Origin: AP-15 sp963772965
GTDB taxonomy: Bacteria; Pseudomonadota; Alphaproteobacteria; ATCC43930; CGMCC-115725
Length of the DNA stretch: 64,000 nucleotides
Direction of reading: 5' to 3'
NCBI GenBank assembly: GCA_963772965.1
Contig: CAVYZU010000004.1
Coordinates: forward strand, 1-64,000
Shown here: one piece after another, positions 53,771 to 63,336 of the stretch
Layout: every line of letters starts with the position of its first letter
How positions within the stretch are numbered: position 1 is the first letter of the stretch
Position numbers and translations under genes: made by a program
The notes under the pieces: generated by a model
Told to the model about the DNA's origin: nothing
The model's database searches: none
Seen by the model: only the letters and a program-made list of their open reading frames with translations

Positions 53771-54819
53771 CCAGCAGGAACAACTTTGCGATGTCGTGTC
53801 CATTGCCCGCCGGGGAGGGAGAGATTATCCAGCTCGCCCATGGCGGCGGCGGCCGCGCGATGGGGCGGCTTCTCGACACGTTGATCCGTCCTGCATTTGA
53901 CGAGCCAATGCTCGAGCGCCGTCACGACGGAGCGGTGCTCGACATTGGCGGACGGATCGCCTTCACGACCAATTCCTACGTGGTGAAGCCGCTTTTCTTT
54001 CCAGGGGGCGACATCGGCACTCTCGCCGTCAACGGCACTGTCAACGACCTCGCCATGTGTGGAGCGCGGCCGCTTTATCTCAGCGTCGGCTTTATTCTGG
54101 AGGAAGGCCTGCCGATTGCGACCTTGCGCCAAATCGCGATGTCGATGCGTGAAGCCGCGGCGATAGCCGGGGTTCGGCTCGTCACCGGTGACACCAAAGT
54201 CGTCGATCGCGGCAAGGCCGACGGCATGTTCGTCAACACCGCCGGAGTGGGCCGGATCGTGGCACCGGCCGCGATCGAGCCGAGCAGCGTGCGCCCGGGC
54301 GACATTGTGATCCTGAGCGGCGATATCGGCCGACACGGGATCTCGGTAATGGCGGCACGCGACGGATTCGCATTCGAAACCGCGATCGAAAGCGACTGTG
54401 CGCCGCTGGCTACGCCAGTGCTCGACCTGATCGAGGCAGGCATTGCGGTTCATTGCCTCCGCGATCTCACGCGCGGCGGACTGGCCAGCGCGCTGGTCGA
54501 GGTCGCGGAAGCGGCACGGCTCACGGTCTCCCTCGAAGAACAGTCGATCCCAGTGGGCGCCGAGGTAACCGCGGCCTGCGAACTCCTCGGCCTCGATCCG
54601 CTGCATGTTGCCAATGAGGGTCGTTTTATCGCCTTTGTGGCGCCCGGGGAGGCAGAGCGGGCCACCGCGCTGCTGCGGCGGCACGCAGTGGCGAGCGCGG
54701 CTGTCGTGATCGGCGAGGTGTCTGGAGGGCCGCCCGGGGAGGTGTCGTGTCGCGGACCCTTTGGTGTCCATCGCATCATCGATATGCTCAACGGCGAGCA
54801 GCTGCCGAGAATCTGCTGA
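53767..54819 (+). CDS. hypE: hydrogenase maturation protein HypE
   Basis: This protein of about 350 residues dehydrates the carbamoyl group on its C-terminal Cys to cyanide. It has the ATP-binding texts LAHGGGGRAMGRLL and VTGDTKVVDRGKADG, and ends in PRIC, the conserved carbamoylation tail. The ATG at 53767 overlaps the hypD stop. The longer upstream frame lies within hypD and was rejected. Confidence 0.94.
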   Translation: MTSRNNFAMSCPLPAGEGEIIQLAHGGGGRAMGRLLDTLIRPAFDEPMLERRHDGAVLDIGGRIAFTTNSYVVKPLFFPGGDIGTLAVNGTVNDLAMCGARPLYLSVGFILEEGLPIATLRQIAMSMREAAAIAGVRLVTGDTKVVDRGKADGMFVNTAGVGRIVAPAAIEPSSVRPGDIVILSGDIGRHGISVMAARDGFAFETAIESDCAPLATPVLDLIEAGIAVHCLRDLTRGGLASALVEVAEAARLTVSLEEQSIPVGAEVTAACELLGLDPLHVANEGRFIAFVAPGEAERATALLRRHAVASAAVVIGEVSGGPPGEVSCRGPFGVHRIIDMLNGEQLPRIC

Positions 54820-55012
54820 TCGCCGGACCGCGGCGTCGTTGGCTTTCGACCCTTCCCTTTGCGGAAGGCCTCGGCGAAGTCGAGACGCGGCTCGCGCGTA
54901 TCGAAGCTCTCTTCACAAATCTCATTAAGCCCGGGGATCAGAGTTACGGAGGGAGGAAATAGGCGGAAACACCGCAGCGCGCCGAGGGCTGCGTAAGCCC
55001 GGTCCCCTTTGG

Positions 55013-55310
55013 ACAGCCAGATCACGATTAACGCCGACAATCTCCGCCAGCACGAGAAATATGACGCATTGATTGACAAGGTCGACATCGTCAAGAACAC
55101 CATTGCACTGGCGCAAGCGGTGGGCATCAAAAAACCAAACGTGGCGATACTTTCGGCGGTCGGGACCGGTGACCTCGGAGATCCCGTCAACAATCGATGC
55201 CGCGGCGTTGTGCAAGATGGCTGAGCGAGGACAGATCACCGGCGGGGTGCTCGACGGGCCTCTCGCCTTCGACAATGCGGTCAGCTGTGAGGCGGCCGCT
55301 TCAGGAAAGC
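55013..55310 (+). pseudogene. phosphate acetyl/butyryltransferase fragment
   Basis: One frame reads DALIDKVDIVKNTIALAQAV, then GIKKPNVAILSAV. After a +1 shift near 55165 it continues as EIPSTIDAAALCKMAERGQI and TGGVLDGPLAFDNAVS. This is the middle of the catalytic domain of phosphotransacetylase/phosphotransbutyrylase enzymes. No start or C-terminus is present. It is a relic about 200 bp after hypE. Confidence 0.65.
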
Positions 55311-55415
55311 ATCGACCACCAGCCAGCGTTCATGGAAGCCGAGGTCCTCCATTGCGGTGCCCATCAGGCGCCGCACCAGCGAACGGGCCCCATCGCAGCG
55401 CATTGTACGGTTCAT
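55281..55415 (-). pseudogene. FAD-dependent aromatic monooxygenase fragment
   Basis: The minus strand encodes RCDGARSLVRRLMGTAMEDL followed by GFHERWLVVDAFLKRP. This is the conserved 'DGARS..R' FAD/NAD region of phenol- or 3-hydroxyphenylpropionate-type hydroxylases. About 40 residues of an expected 500 or more remain. It overlaps the end of the phosphotransacetylase fragment, marking a rearrangement junction near 55300. Confidence 0.6.
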
Positions 55416-55490
55416 GGCAGCTCTTGCGATCGCCGGCGGCTCCTGCTTTCGTCCTGCCAAGTATGGATCTGACCGGAAAGGAGGAGCGGC

Positions 55491-56213
55491 ATGCGGTACG
55501 AATTTTATTACTGGAGCGGGATCCAGGGGCGCGGGGAGTTCGTGCGCCTCGCGCTCGAGGAGGCTGGCGCCGATTATGTCGATGTCGCCCGACAGCCGGG
55601 CGGCGAGGCCGAGATGATGCGGCTGATGCGCGACGAACCGACCGCAAAGCCGCCGTTTGCGCCGCCGTTTCTGAAAGCCGACGAATTGCTGATCGGCCAG
55701 ACCGCGAACATCCTGTCTTATCTCGGCGAGCATCACGGGCTGGCGCCGCGCGACGAAGCTGGACGGTTGTGGGCACTCCAGCTGCAGCTGACGATCGCCG
55801 ATCTTGTCGACGAGGCACATGACACGCACCATCCGATCGCCAACAGCCTTTATTACGAAGACCAGCGCAAGTCGGCCCAGGCCCGCGCCGCCGATTTTCG
55901 TCGCGCGCGGATGCCGAAATATCTCGGCTATTTCGAAAACGTTCTGGCGCGCAATCCGTCGGGCGGCGGCCACCTGATCGGGACCGCGCTGACCTATCCC
56001 GATTTGTCGCTGTTTCAGATCGTGGCCGGCCTGCGCTATGCGTTTCCATTGCGGATGGCGGCGCTCGAACCGCAGTATCGGCGCGTTGTAGCGCTCTATG
56101 ATCTCATCGCGGCGCGTCCTCGCATCGCCGCGTATCTCGCCTCAGAGCGCCGCATCCCATTCAACGAGCACGGCATTTTCCGCCATTACCCAGAACTCGA
56201 CGCCAAGGATTAG
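55491..56213 (+). CDS. glutathione S-transferase family protein
   Basis: This 240-residue protein has a thioredoxin-like N-terminal half (YYWSGIQGRGEFVRLALEEA, ILSYLGEHHGLAP) and an all-helical C-terminal half (GHLIGTALTYPDLSLFQIVA). It would conjugate glutathione to an electrophile. The start is supported by GGAGGAG. It overlaps the convergent transporter gene by 4 bp. Confidence 0.85.
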   Translation: MRYEFYYWSGIQGRGEFVRLALEEAGADYVDVARQPGGEAEMMRLMRDEPTAKPPFAPPFLKADELLIGQTANILSYLGEHHGLAPRDEAGRLWALQLQLTIADLVDEAHDTHHPIANSLYYEDQRKSAQARAADFRRARMPKYLGYFENVLARNPSGGGHLIGTALTYPDLSLFQIVAGLRYAFPLRMAALEPQYRRVVALYDLIAARPRIAAYLASERRIPFNEHGIFRHYPELDAKD

Positions 56214-57019
56214 GGGCGCTCGGCCCGCGCCATCAGCCGAAACGCCGCCGCGACCAGGACAAACACGGCGGCGAAAAACAATGTCGCAAGCGCGTTAACC
56301 TCGGGGCTGACGCCGAGCCGAACACTTGAAAATACCGCCATTGGCAGGGTCGTCGCCGACGGTCCGGTCACAAAGCTGGCGACGACGAGATCGTCAAGCG
56401 ACAGCGTAAAAGCCAACAGCCAACCCGAGATCAATGCCGGGCGGATGCCGGGCAGCGTGATCCGCGCGAGAACAGTCCAGGGATGCGCGCCAAGATCGAG
56501 AGCCGCCTCTTCGAGCGCACGATCAAAGCTCGCGAGCTGGGCTCGCACCAGCACCGCGACAAACGATGCGCCAAATGTCGCATGCGCGATCGTAATGGTC
56601 ATAACACCGCGGTTTGCCGGCCAGCCGATCAGCTCTTGGCTGGCGACGAAGAACAGTAATAGCGATAGGCCAAGGATAATCTCCGGTACGACGAGCGGCG
56701 CCAGCAACGCAAAACCGAAGAGCGTCCGACCCGGAAAGCGGGCGAACCGCGCCAGCGCGAAACCCCCGAGAGTGCCGAGCACCAAGGCGAGGCTCGCCGC
56801 CATTGCCGCGACTTCTAGGCTCGTTGCCGCAGCATCGCGGAATTGATCGTCGGCGGTCAGCGCGCCGTACCAACGCGTCGAAAACCCGGCCCACACCGTC
56901 ACCAGCCGCGAGGAGTTGAACGAATAGACGACCAGCAACACGATCGGGGCATAGAGAAATGCAAACCCGAACAACAAGATCCCGATCCGGAATGCGCCAG
57001 CGCCCGCCGGGCGGATCAT
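56210..57019 (-). CDS. potI: polyamine ABC transporter permease (PotI-like)
   Basis: This 269-residue inner-membrane permease has about six helices. The coupling loop (EAALDLGAHPWTVLARITLP) contacts the ATPase. APIVLLVVYSFNSSR and WLLAFTLSLDDLVVASFVTG are typical of PotC/PotI. I chose the ATG at 57019, which overlaps the potH stop. It is the last gene of the operon potF-G-H-I. Confidence 0.88.
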   Translation of the reverse strand: MIRPAGAGAFRIGILLFGFAFLYAPIVLLVVYSFNSSRLVTVWAGFSTRWYGALTADDQFRDAAATSLEVAAMAASLALVLGTLGGFALARFARFPGRTLFGFALLAPLVVPEIILGLSLLLFFVASQELIGWPANRGVMTITIAHATFGASFVAVLVRAQLASFDRALEEAALDLGAHPWTVLARITLPGIRPALISGWLLAFTLSLDDLVVASFVTGPSATTLPMAVFSSVRLGVSPEVNALATLFFAAVFVLVAAAFRLMARAERP

Positions 57020-57903
57020 GCCGCCGGCTCGCGATCGAGTAACCGCTGGCCAAACACCGTCGGCAATGCCAGCATCGCGATAAGGACGACGGTCACGGCG
57101 GCGGCGACCGGCCAATCGTGGTTTTCAAAGAACTCGTCCCACAAGACCTTGCCGATCATCAGGGTGTTGGGGCCTCCGAGCAGATCAGGAATGACGAACT
57201 CGCCAACCGCAGGCACGAACACCAGAAAGCAACCGGCGACCGCGCCCGGAAGAGACAGCGGCAAGATCACGCCAAGGAACTGACGCCACGGCCGCGCGCC
57301 GAGATCGGCCGCCGCTTCGATCAGGTTTTCATCGAGCACCGACAGGCTGCCGTAAATCGGCAGGATCATGAACGGCAGGTACGAGTAGACAAGCCCAACC
57401 TCGACTGAAAAGGTGTTGTAGAGCAAGGGTAATGGCGCGTGTATCAGGCCGACCGCGAGCAATAGCCGGTTCAGCAACCCATTCGGCTGGAGGATCGCGA
57501 TCCAGGCATAAACGCGGATCAGAAAGCTGGTCCAGAACGGCAATATCACCAGAAACAGCAGCAACTGGCGCCACGCCGCGGGGGCACGCGCAATCGCCAG
57601 CGCTATCGGATACCCGAGCAAGAAGCAAAGCCATGTTGCCACTGCGGCGTTGGCTAGTGAGCCAAGATAGGCGCGCAGATAGAGATCGTCGCGCGCCAGC
57701 AGCAAAAAATTCGCGAGGGTTGCGTCGAGTTCGATGCTGCCGTTTCGGCGGCTGAGCAGTGGCGTGTAAGGCGGGATGCCGATCGCACTGTGGGCCAGGC
57801 TAATCTTCACGACGATCAGCAGCGGGACCAGAAAAAACAGCCCAAGCCAGAGAAACGGGATGCCGATCAATACCAGCCGTCCGAACCGGCCGAGCCCGAT
57901 CAT
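57016..57903 (-). CDS. potH: polyamine ABC transporter permease (PotH-like)
   Basis: This 295-residue permease has about six helices. The coupling loop is EAAADLGARPWRQFLGVILP, and the fingerprint FIPAVGEFVIPDLLGG appears as VFVPAVGEFVIPDLLGGPNT. The start ATG shares a base with the stop of the ATPase gene. Together with PotI it forms the translocation pore. Confidence 0.9.
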   Translation of the reverse strand: MIGLGRFGRLVLIGIPFLWLGLFFLVPLLIVVKISLAHSAIGIPPYTPLLSRRNGSIELDATLANFLLLARDDLYLRAYLGSLANAAVATWLCFLLGYPIALAIARAPAAWRQLLLFLVILPFWTSFLIRVYAWIAILQPNGLLNRLLLAVGLIHAPLPLLYNTFSVEVGLVYSYLPFMILPIYGSLSVLDENLIEAAADLGARPWRQFLGVILPLSLPGAVAGCFLVFVPAVGEFVIPDLLGGPNTLMIGKVLWDEFFENHDWPVAAAVTVVLIAMLALPTVFGQRLLDREPAA

Positions 57904-58979
57904 CAGCGGAGCACGATCATATCCGCTAGCGCCCAGCTGACCCACACGGTGGACTCGCGGGCCATACCGGGGCTGGCGCTCGGCAACAGTGCCGTCAACG
58001 CGAGGCCCGTCGCAGTCGAGAGCCGCACAATCGACATCGGGCCCTGGTATTCGACGGCAACGATCCTCGCCATCAACCCGAACCCAGTTGGCTGGTCATG
58101 CGACAACACCAACTTTTCAGGACGTACGGCAACGATGATCGCAGCGCCCTCTGACAGATGTTCGCAACCGGCGAGTGCGATCGGCTGGTCCACACCGGCT
58201 AGGGCCGCCACCGGGCGATCGCCGGCTCTGGCCACGCTGCCCTCGAACAAATTCACCTCGCCGACGAAGCCGGCGACGAAGCGGGAGTTTGGGCGCTCGT
58301 AAATCTCGGCGGGTGTCCCAACCTGGGCGAACCGCCCGCCATTCATCACCGCGATGCGCGAGGCCATGCCCAGCGCCTCCTCCTGATCATGCGTGACGAC
58401 CAGAAACGTCGTCCCGACCCGCTCCTGGATGCTGATCAGCTCACGCCGGGTCTGTTCACGCAATTGTCGGTCGAGTGCGGCCAAGGGTTCGTCGAGCAAC
58501 AAAAGCTTCGGCATCTTGGCCAGCGCGCGCGCCAACGCGACGCGCTGCCGCTGGCCACCCGACAATTGATGCGGCCGGCGGCGCGCGTAATCCGACAGCT
58601 GGACCAGCGCTAGCATCTCCTCGACGCGGGCGGCGCGGCGGCTGCGCTCCATGCGCTCCTGACGCAGCCCGAATGCGATGTTGGCGGCGACATTCATATG
58701 CGGGAACAAAGCGTAGGACTGGAACATCATGTTGACCGGGCGCTGATACGGCGGCAACGCGGTCACATCGAGGCCGTCGAGAACGATACGCCCGCTATCC
58801 GGCGTCTCGAAGCCGCCGATCATCCGCAACAGGGTCGTCTTGCCGCACCCTGATGGCCCCAGCAGCACGAAAAGCTCGCCAGGTCCGACGCTCAGATCGA
58901 CGTTATCGACCGCGGTGGTCCCGCCGAAATGCTTGCTGAACTCCAGCAATTTCGAGCAGACCCACAGTTGGAATACCAC
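57903..58979 (-). CDS. potG: polyamine ABC transporter ATP-binding protein (PotG-like)
   Basis: This 358-residue ATPase has Walker A GPSGCGKTTLLRM near residue 42, the signature LSGGQRQRVALARAL, Walker B LLLLDEPLAALD, and a C-terminal TOBE domain after about residue 250. VEYQGPMSIVRLSTATGLAL fits polyamine subtypes. It starts at a GTG. Confidence 0.9.
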   Translation of the reverse strand: MVFQLWVCSKLLEFSKHFGGTTAVDNVDLSVGPGELFVLLGPSGCGKTTLLRMIGGFETPDSGRIVLDGLDVTALPPYQRPVNMMFQSYALFPHMNVAANIAFGLRQERMERSRRAARVEEMLALVQLSDYARRRPHQLSGGQRQRVALARALAKMPKLLLLDEPLAALDRQLREQTRRELISIQERVGTTFLVVTHDQEEALGMASRIAVMNGGRFAQVGTPAEIYERPNSRFVAGFVGEVNLFEGSVARAGDRPVAALAGVDQPIALAGCEHLSEGAAIIVAVRPEKLVLSHDQPTGFGLMARIVAVEYQGPMSIVRLSTATGLALTALLPSASPGMARESTVWVSWALADMIVLR

Positions 58980-58988
58980 GATCGCTGG

Positions 58989-60104
58989 CTATTCGCCGGA
59001 TTTGAGCCGGGTCCAAGCGCGGGTGCGCGCCCGCTCGTAATCGGGGGGCGCCGGCAGATCGACAAAGAAGCGGCGCCGGACATTCTCCGGCGGATAGACC
59101 GCGGGGTCATCCCGGATGGCGGGTTTGACCAGAGCCGTCCCCGGGATATTCGGGTTAGGATAGCTCACCGCGTCGGAAATGTCGGCGATCACCCGCGGTC
59201 GCAGCAGATAGTCGATAAAACGCAACGCGTTCTGCGGATGCGGCGCATCGGCCGGAATGCCGAGCATGTCGACGGACATCTGCGCTCCCTCCTTGGGCAC
59301 GCGAAACGCGATCTCGACGCCGTTATGCGCCTCGTGGGCGCGGTTGCGCGCGATGATGACATCGCCCGAATAGCCGATCGCTAGGCACAGATCGCCGTTG
59401 GCGAGATCGTTGATGTATTCCGAAGAGTGAAACTTGCGAATGTAGGGCCGGATTTTTCCGAGTGCCGTAATTGCCTTGGCGAGATCGCCGAGGTCGCGGC
59501 TCTTGGGGTCGAGCCCGAGATAGGCAAGCATCGCGGGCACGATCTCCTGCGGGGTGTCGAGCAACGAGATCCCGCAATCGGCGAGCTTCTTGGCGTTTGC
59601 CGGGTCGAATACCAATGCCCAGCTATCGTTAGGCGCGCTATCCCCAAGGGCAGCCTTGACCTTTGCCTTGTTGTAACCGATGCCGGTGACGCTCCAAAGA
59701 TAAGGTGTTCCGTGCGCGTTGCCGGGATCGGCGGCAGCAACGAGATCGAGTATCTTCGGGTCGAGGTTCTTCCAGGCATCGAGCTTGCTCTTGTCGAGCG
59801 GCATATAGACGTTGGCGGCAATCTGCCGCGCCATGTACGGGCTCGCCGACGGCACCACGATGTCGTAGCCCGACCGGCCGGCGAACAATTTCGCCTCGAG
59901 CACCTCGTTCAAATCATAGACATCGTAGGTGACCTTGATTCCTGTCTCGCGCTCGAAATTGGGGATCGTGTCGGGGGCGATGTAATCCGACCAATTGTAG
60001 ACGTGCAGCACCGGTTCTTCGGCCGCGGCGCCGCCAGCGATCAGCATCGTCGCGAGCAACATCGATCCCAATGCGCGAGACAAAATCTTCATAGCCGCGG
60101 CCAT
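58989..60104 (-). CDS. potF: periplasmic polyamine-binding protein (PotF-like)
   Basis: This 371-residue binding protein has a signal peptide (ending IAGGAAAEE). Its first mature strand LHVYNWSDYIAPDTIPNFER contains the Trp-Ser-Asp that contacts a polyamine amine. Further contacts lie in VVPSASPYMAR and LAIGYSGDVIIARNRA. Polyamine binding, probably putrescine, is inferred from the family. It is the first gene of the operon, 10 bp before potG. Confidence 0.9.
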   Translation of the reverse strand: MAAAMKILSRALGSMLLATMLIAGGAAAEEPVLHVYNWSDYIAPDTIPNFERETGIKVTYDVYDLNEVLEAKLFAGRSGYDIVVPSASPYMARQIAANVYMPLDKSKLDAWKNLDPKILDLVAAADPGNAHGTPYLWSVTGIGYNKAKVKAALGDSAPNDSWALVFDPANAKKLADCGISLLDTPQEIVPAMLAYLGLDPKSRDLGDLAKAITALGKIRPYIRKFHSSEYINDLANGDLCLAIGYSGDVIIARNRAHEAHNGVEIAFRVPKEGAQMSVDMLGIPADAPHPQNALRFIDYLLRPRVIADISDAVSYPNPNIPGTALVKPAIRDDPAVYPPENVRRRFFVDLPAPPDYERARTRAWTRLKSGE

Positions 60105-60203
60105 ACATCAGCCAGACTTGCGATTGTCAACGCCGGCTGATCGACGTGTTGCGGATCGGATGTTACGATCCGCGTATTCCGCGAATTTTGAGGGGTCAGC
60201 AAT

Positions 60204-60803
60204 TTGACGCTCTTTCATTTGGTGCGGCACGGCGAACATGCGTTGCAGAGCCGGATCATTGCCGGACGGACGACCGGCATTGGATTCTCGCCCAAGGGAC
60301 GCGCCGAGGCCGCAGCCGTTGCCGAGCGTCTCACGGCGGAAAACGTTTGCGCGCTCTACGCGAGCCCGCTCGACCGCACCCGCGAAACCGCAGCGATCCT
60401 CGCCGGCCGACTCGATCTGCCGGTCGCGATTCGCGACGATTTGATCGAACTCGATTTTGGCGAGTGGACCGGCTTGACCTTCGAGCAGGTCAGGACGGAC
60501 GAACGCTGGCCACCGTGGCAGTCCTGCCGCAGCATTGCAGCGATACCGGGTGGCGAAACCTGGCGCCAAGTGCAAGACCGCGCCGTCCGTGCCCTGTTCG
60601 ATATCAGGCGCAGCCATCCCGATGAAACGGTTGTTCTCGTGAGCCATGGTGACGTGATCCGCGCCACGCTGTTGTTCGCTCTCGGCATGCCGCTCGACTT
60701 TTACAATCGGATCGAGGTCGCCACGGGGTCGATCAGCACGACGCGCATGGATGACAACGGGATCCGCGTTACTGCACTCAACGAACGCCCGCGGCTGGTT
60801 TAG
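60204..60803 (+). CDS. histidine phosphatase family protein
   Basis: This 199-residue protein begins (TTG start, GAGGGG upstream) with the phosphohistidine motif FHLVRHGEH. It has CALYASPLDRTRETAAIL with the second catalytic Arg, and VVLVSHGDVIRATLLFAL with the second catalytic His. It is a phosphoglycerate mutase-like phosphatase of unknown substrate. The gene is convergent with the amine oxidase gene. Confidence 0.85.
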   Translation: MTLFHLVRHGEHALQSRIIAGRTTGIGFSPKGRAEAAAVAERLTAENVCALYASPLDRTRETAAILAGRLDLPVAIRDDLIELDFGEWTGLTFEQVRTDERWPPWQSCRSIAAIPGGETWRQVQDRAVRALFDIRRSHPDETVVLVSHGDVIRATLLFALGMPLDFYNRIEVATGSISTTRMDDNGIRVTALNERPRLV

Positions 60804-60811
60804 CCTTTAAC

Positions 60812-62068
60812 TCAGCGCGGACGAAGGCTGGCGAGCGCGGCATCGGCGGCCGCGAGGCCGCTCATATAAGCGCCGTGCGCTGTCGAAAAGAAATTCGGCG
60901 AGGTCGCTTCACCCGCGAAGAACAGCCGGTCGTTGACCGGCGCGGCCAAGACCGCTCGGTCATCGGCGTGGCCGGGCACGGCATAAGAGTAGGAGCCGCT
61001 CGACCACGGATCCTGCAGCCAAGCCGTTGCCGCGAGCGGCGAAACGTGTTTGCGGATGTTGCCGCCGAGGATATTGGCGAGCTCGTCGGCGGCAAAGGCG
61101 AACATCGCCGCTTCGCCCTCGCGCTCCATCGCAGCGGCAAAACGGCCGCCGAAGAATGTATAGATCACCGGTCGGCCCAGCGGGCGCACCTGATAGTTCA
61201 TGGTTTCGCACCGCGTCGTCGAGCCGACGAGAAAACCGTCCGGATCAATTCCGGGTATCGCTTCGTCGAGGGCGATAAACAGCTTGTCGTCGACCCCGAG
61301 CGGCAGTCCGGCCGCCGCAGCGACTTTGTCGCGGAGCGGTGGATCAAAGCGGAGGATTTCGGCGGCGATGATCGAGGTCGGGACTGTTACAATGGCACGT
61401 TGGGTGGTAACGCTGCCGCGGGGAGTTTCAAGCACAATTGCCGCACCGTGATGGTCGATCCGCGACACCGGCGTTTCCAGTGCAACCGGTAATCCCTCGG
61501 CCAGCTTTTCAAACAGCCGGCCATAGCCCTCGCCCAGGCGCCAGTTGAGATTGGTGCTGTTGTCGTCATAGCGGACGTAGTCCTTAACCGAGACGCGGTC
61601 GAGTTCGGCGCCGTTCCCCCACGTGCTGGTCGCGTCGAGCAGCTGGTTCCAGCGGCCGCCGGGTTCGAGCGTGCTCGCCAGGGAGCGGTCGGTCGGTTCA
61701 GCCGCAGCTTTGCGGCGTGCCCGCCCTTGGGCCTCGCGAGTTGCGATCCAATCGGCATCGGCCTCGGGAGTTTCGCCGCTACGCGACAGCCGTGTTATCC
61801 ATTCCGGCGGCCGGCAGTGCACCGAAAAACCAAGTCGCTGGGCAATCGGCGACAACGGATTGCGGTCGGCCGAATGCAGCCATTCCGCACCGCGGTCGAG
61901 CGCGAAGCCGGCCGGTTCGATCGTGTTGACCCGGCCGCCAACTCTGCCGCGCGCTTCCACCGCCAACACGGTGATACCGCCAGCTTCGATAAGGCGGCGT
62001 GTCGCACCGATTCCGGCGGCGCCGGCGCCAATCACCGCGACGTGGACCTCCGAGGGGAAGGAAGTCAT
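60812..62068 (-). CDS. flavin-dependent amine oxidase
   Basis: This 418-residue protein has the FAD dinucleotide fold GAGAAGIGATRRLIEAG near residue 13, GGRVNTIEPAGFALDRGAEW, and a C-terminal FAD-contact LFFAGEATSPNFFSTAHGAY. It probably oxidises primary or poly-amines to aldehydes with H2O2 release. The polyamine importer encoded next door is a likely supplier of substrate. Confidence 0.88.
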   Translation of the reverse strand: MTSFPSEVHVAVIGAGAAGIGATRRLIEAGGITVLAVEARGRVGGRVNTIEPAGFALDRGAEWLHSADRNPLSPIAQRLGFSVHCRPPEWITRLSRSGETPEADADWIATREAQGRARRKAAAEPTDRSLASTLEPGGRWNQLLDATSTWGNGAELDRVSVKDYVRYDDNSTNLNWRLGEGYGRLFEKLAEGLPVALETPVSRIDHHGAAIVLETPRGSVTTQRAIVTVPTSIIAAEILRFDPPLRDKVAAAAGLPLGVDDKLFIALDEAIPGIDPDGFLVGSTTRCETMNYQVRPLGRPVIYTFFGGRFAAAMEREGEAAMFAFAADELANILGGNIRKHVSPLAATAWLQDPWSSGSYSYAVPGHADDRAVLAAPVNDRLFFAGEATSPNFFSTAHGAYMSGLAAADAALASLRPR

Positions 62069-62297
62069 TTCCGTCCTCGCGGTATGACGAAAGCTTGCTC
62101 GAAGGTAGGCAGCGCTAGGTTTTCGGGATCGCCTATCAGCTTTTGCAGCGGCAAGGTTAGCACCTTCGATTTTGATGCAGCAGCGACGCTATACCATTTT
62201 TGGCGTCGCGCGATTGCGAAGTCCCTCGCAGCAACAAACCGCGGCAAAAGCACGGGACATTGGGCGCTCTCGATCAGGGAGAGCGCGATCACCGCTT

Positions 62298-63281
62298 TTA
62301 TGGCACGAGCACCGCAGCGCCGTGCAGTCGGCCGTGCCGCAGATCGGCGAGCGCGTCGTTCGCCCGCTCCAGCGGATAGGTCAGCGTCTCGGCCCGCACG
62401 CCGGCCTGCGGCGCCAATGCCAAAAATTCTTCGGCGTCGCGGCGGGTTAGGTTGGCGACCGAGCGCAGGACGCGCTCCTCCCATAGCAGCCGGTACGGAA
62501 ACGATGGGATGTCGCTCATATGGATGCCGCCGCTGACGACAGTCCCGCCCTTTTTTGTCGCGGCCAATGCCGCCGGCACAAGTGAACCGACGGGGGCGAA
62601 AATCAGTGCCGCATCAAGCGGCTCGGGCGGTGACATCGTTGAATCTCCGGCCCATTCGGCGCCCAATTGGCGCGCGAAGTCTTGCGCTGCCTGATCGCCC
62701 GGCCTCGTGAACGCAAACATCCGCCGGCCTTGATGACGAATAACTTGGGCGATGATGTGGGCGGCGGCGCCAAACCCGTAGATGCCGATCAGCCGCGCAT
62801 CGCCGGCCATCCGCAAAGTGCGGTAGCCGATCAGCCCAGCGCACATCAATGGTGCGGCCTCGACATCGCCGTAAACGGGGTCGATCGCAAAGCAATAACG
62901 CTGATCGGCAACCGTCAGCTCGGCATAGCCGCCATCGATCTGATAGCCGGTGAAGCGCGCGCGATCGCAAAGATTTTCACGACCGCTGCGGCAAAACTCG
63001 CAGACGCCGCAGGTCCAGCCGAGCCACGGCACGCCAACCCGATCACCGGCATCGAAGCGGTCGACCTCGGCACCCTTTTCGACGACAGTACCGATGATCT
63101 CATGGCCGAGAACGAGCGGCAGTTTCGGGTCAGGCAGCTCGTGGTCGAGAACATGCAAATCGGTCCGGCACACGGCGCAGGCGCGCACCGCGATCAGCAG
63201 CTGCTGCGGGTTCGGGCGCGGCGCCGGTATCTCCGCCGTTACCAATGGCTGCTTTGGTTCGGTCAGCAATTGCGCGCGCAT
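62298..63281 (-). CDS. zinc-dependent alcohol dehydrogenase family protein
   Basis: This 327-residue MDR dehydrogenase has catalytic zinc ligands in CRTDLHVLD and LVLGHEIIG, the structural zinc lobe CGVCEFCRSGRENLC, and an NAD-binding GIYGFGAAAHIIAQV. The GFGxxA spacing and short length match the AdhP-like subgroup. It may reduce or oxidise aldehydes such as those from the neighbouring amine oxidase; this is inference. Confidence 0.88.
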   Translation of the reverse strand: MRAQLLTEPKQPLVTAEIPAPRPNPQQLLIAVRACAVCRTDLHVLDHELPDPKLPLVLGHEIIGTVVEKGAEVDRFDAGDRVGVPWLGWTCGVCEFCRSGRENLCDRARFTGYQIDGGYAELTVADQRYCFAIDPVYGDVEAAPLMCAGLIGYRTLRMAGDARLIGIYGFGAAAHIIAQVIRHQGRRMFAFTRPGDQAAQDFARQLGAEWAGDSTMSPPEPLDAALIFAPVGSLVPAALAATKKGGTVVSGGIHMSDIPSFPYRLLWEERVLRSVANLTRRDAEEFLALAPQAGVRAETLTYPLERANDALADLRHGRLHGAAVLVP

Positions 63282-63336
63282 CTCTATCTCCGGCGCCAGA
63301 TTTGCTATTCAACGCTGTACCGAACAGTATCGCTGC

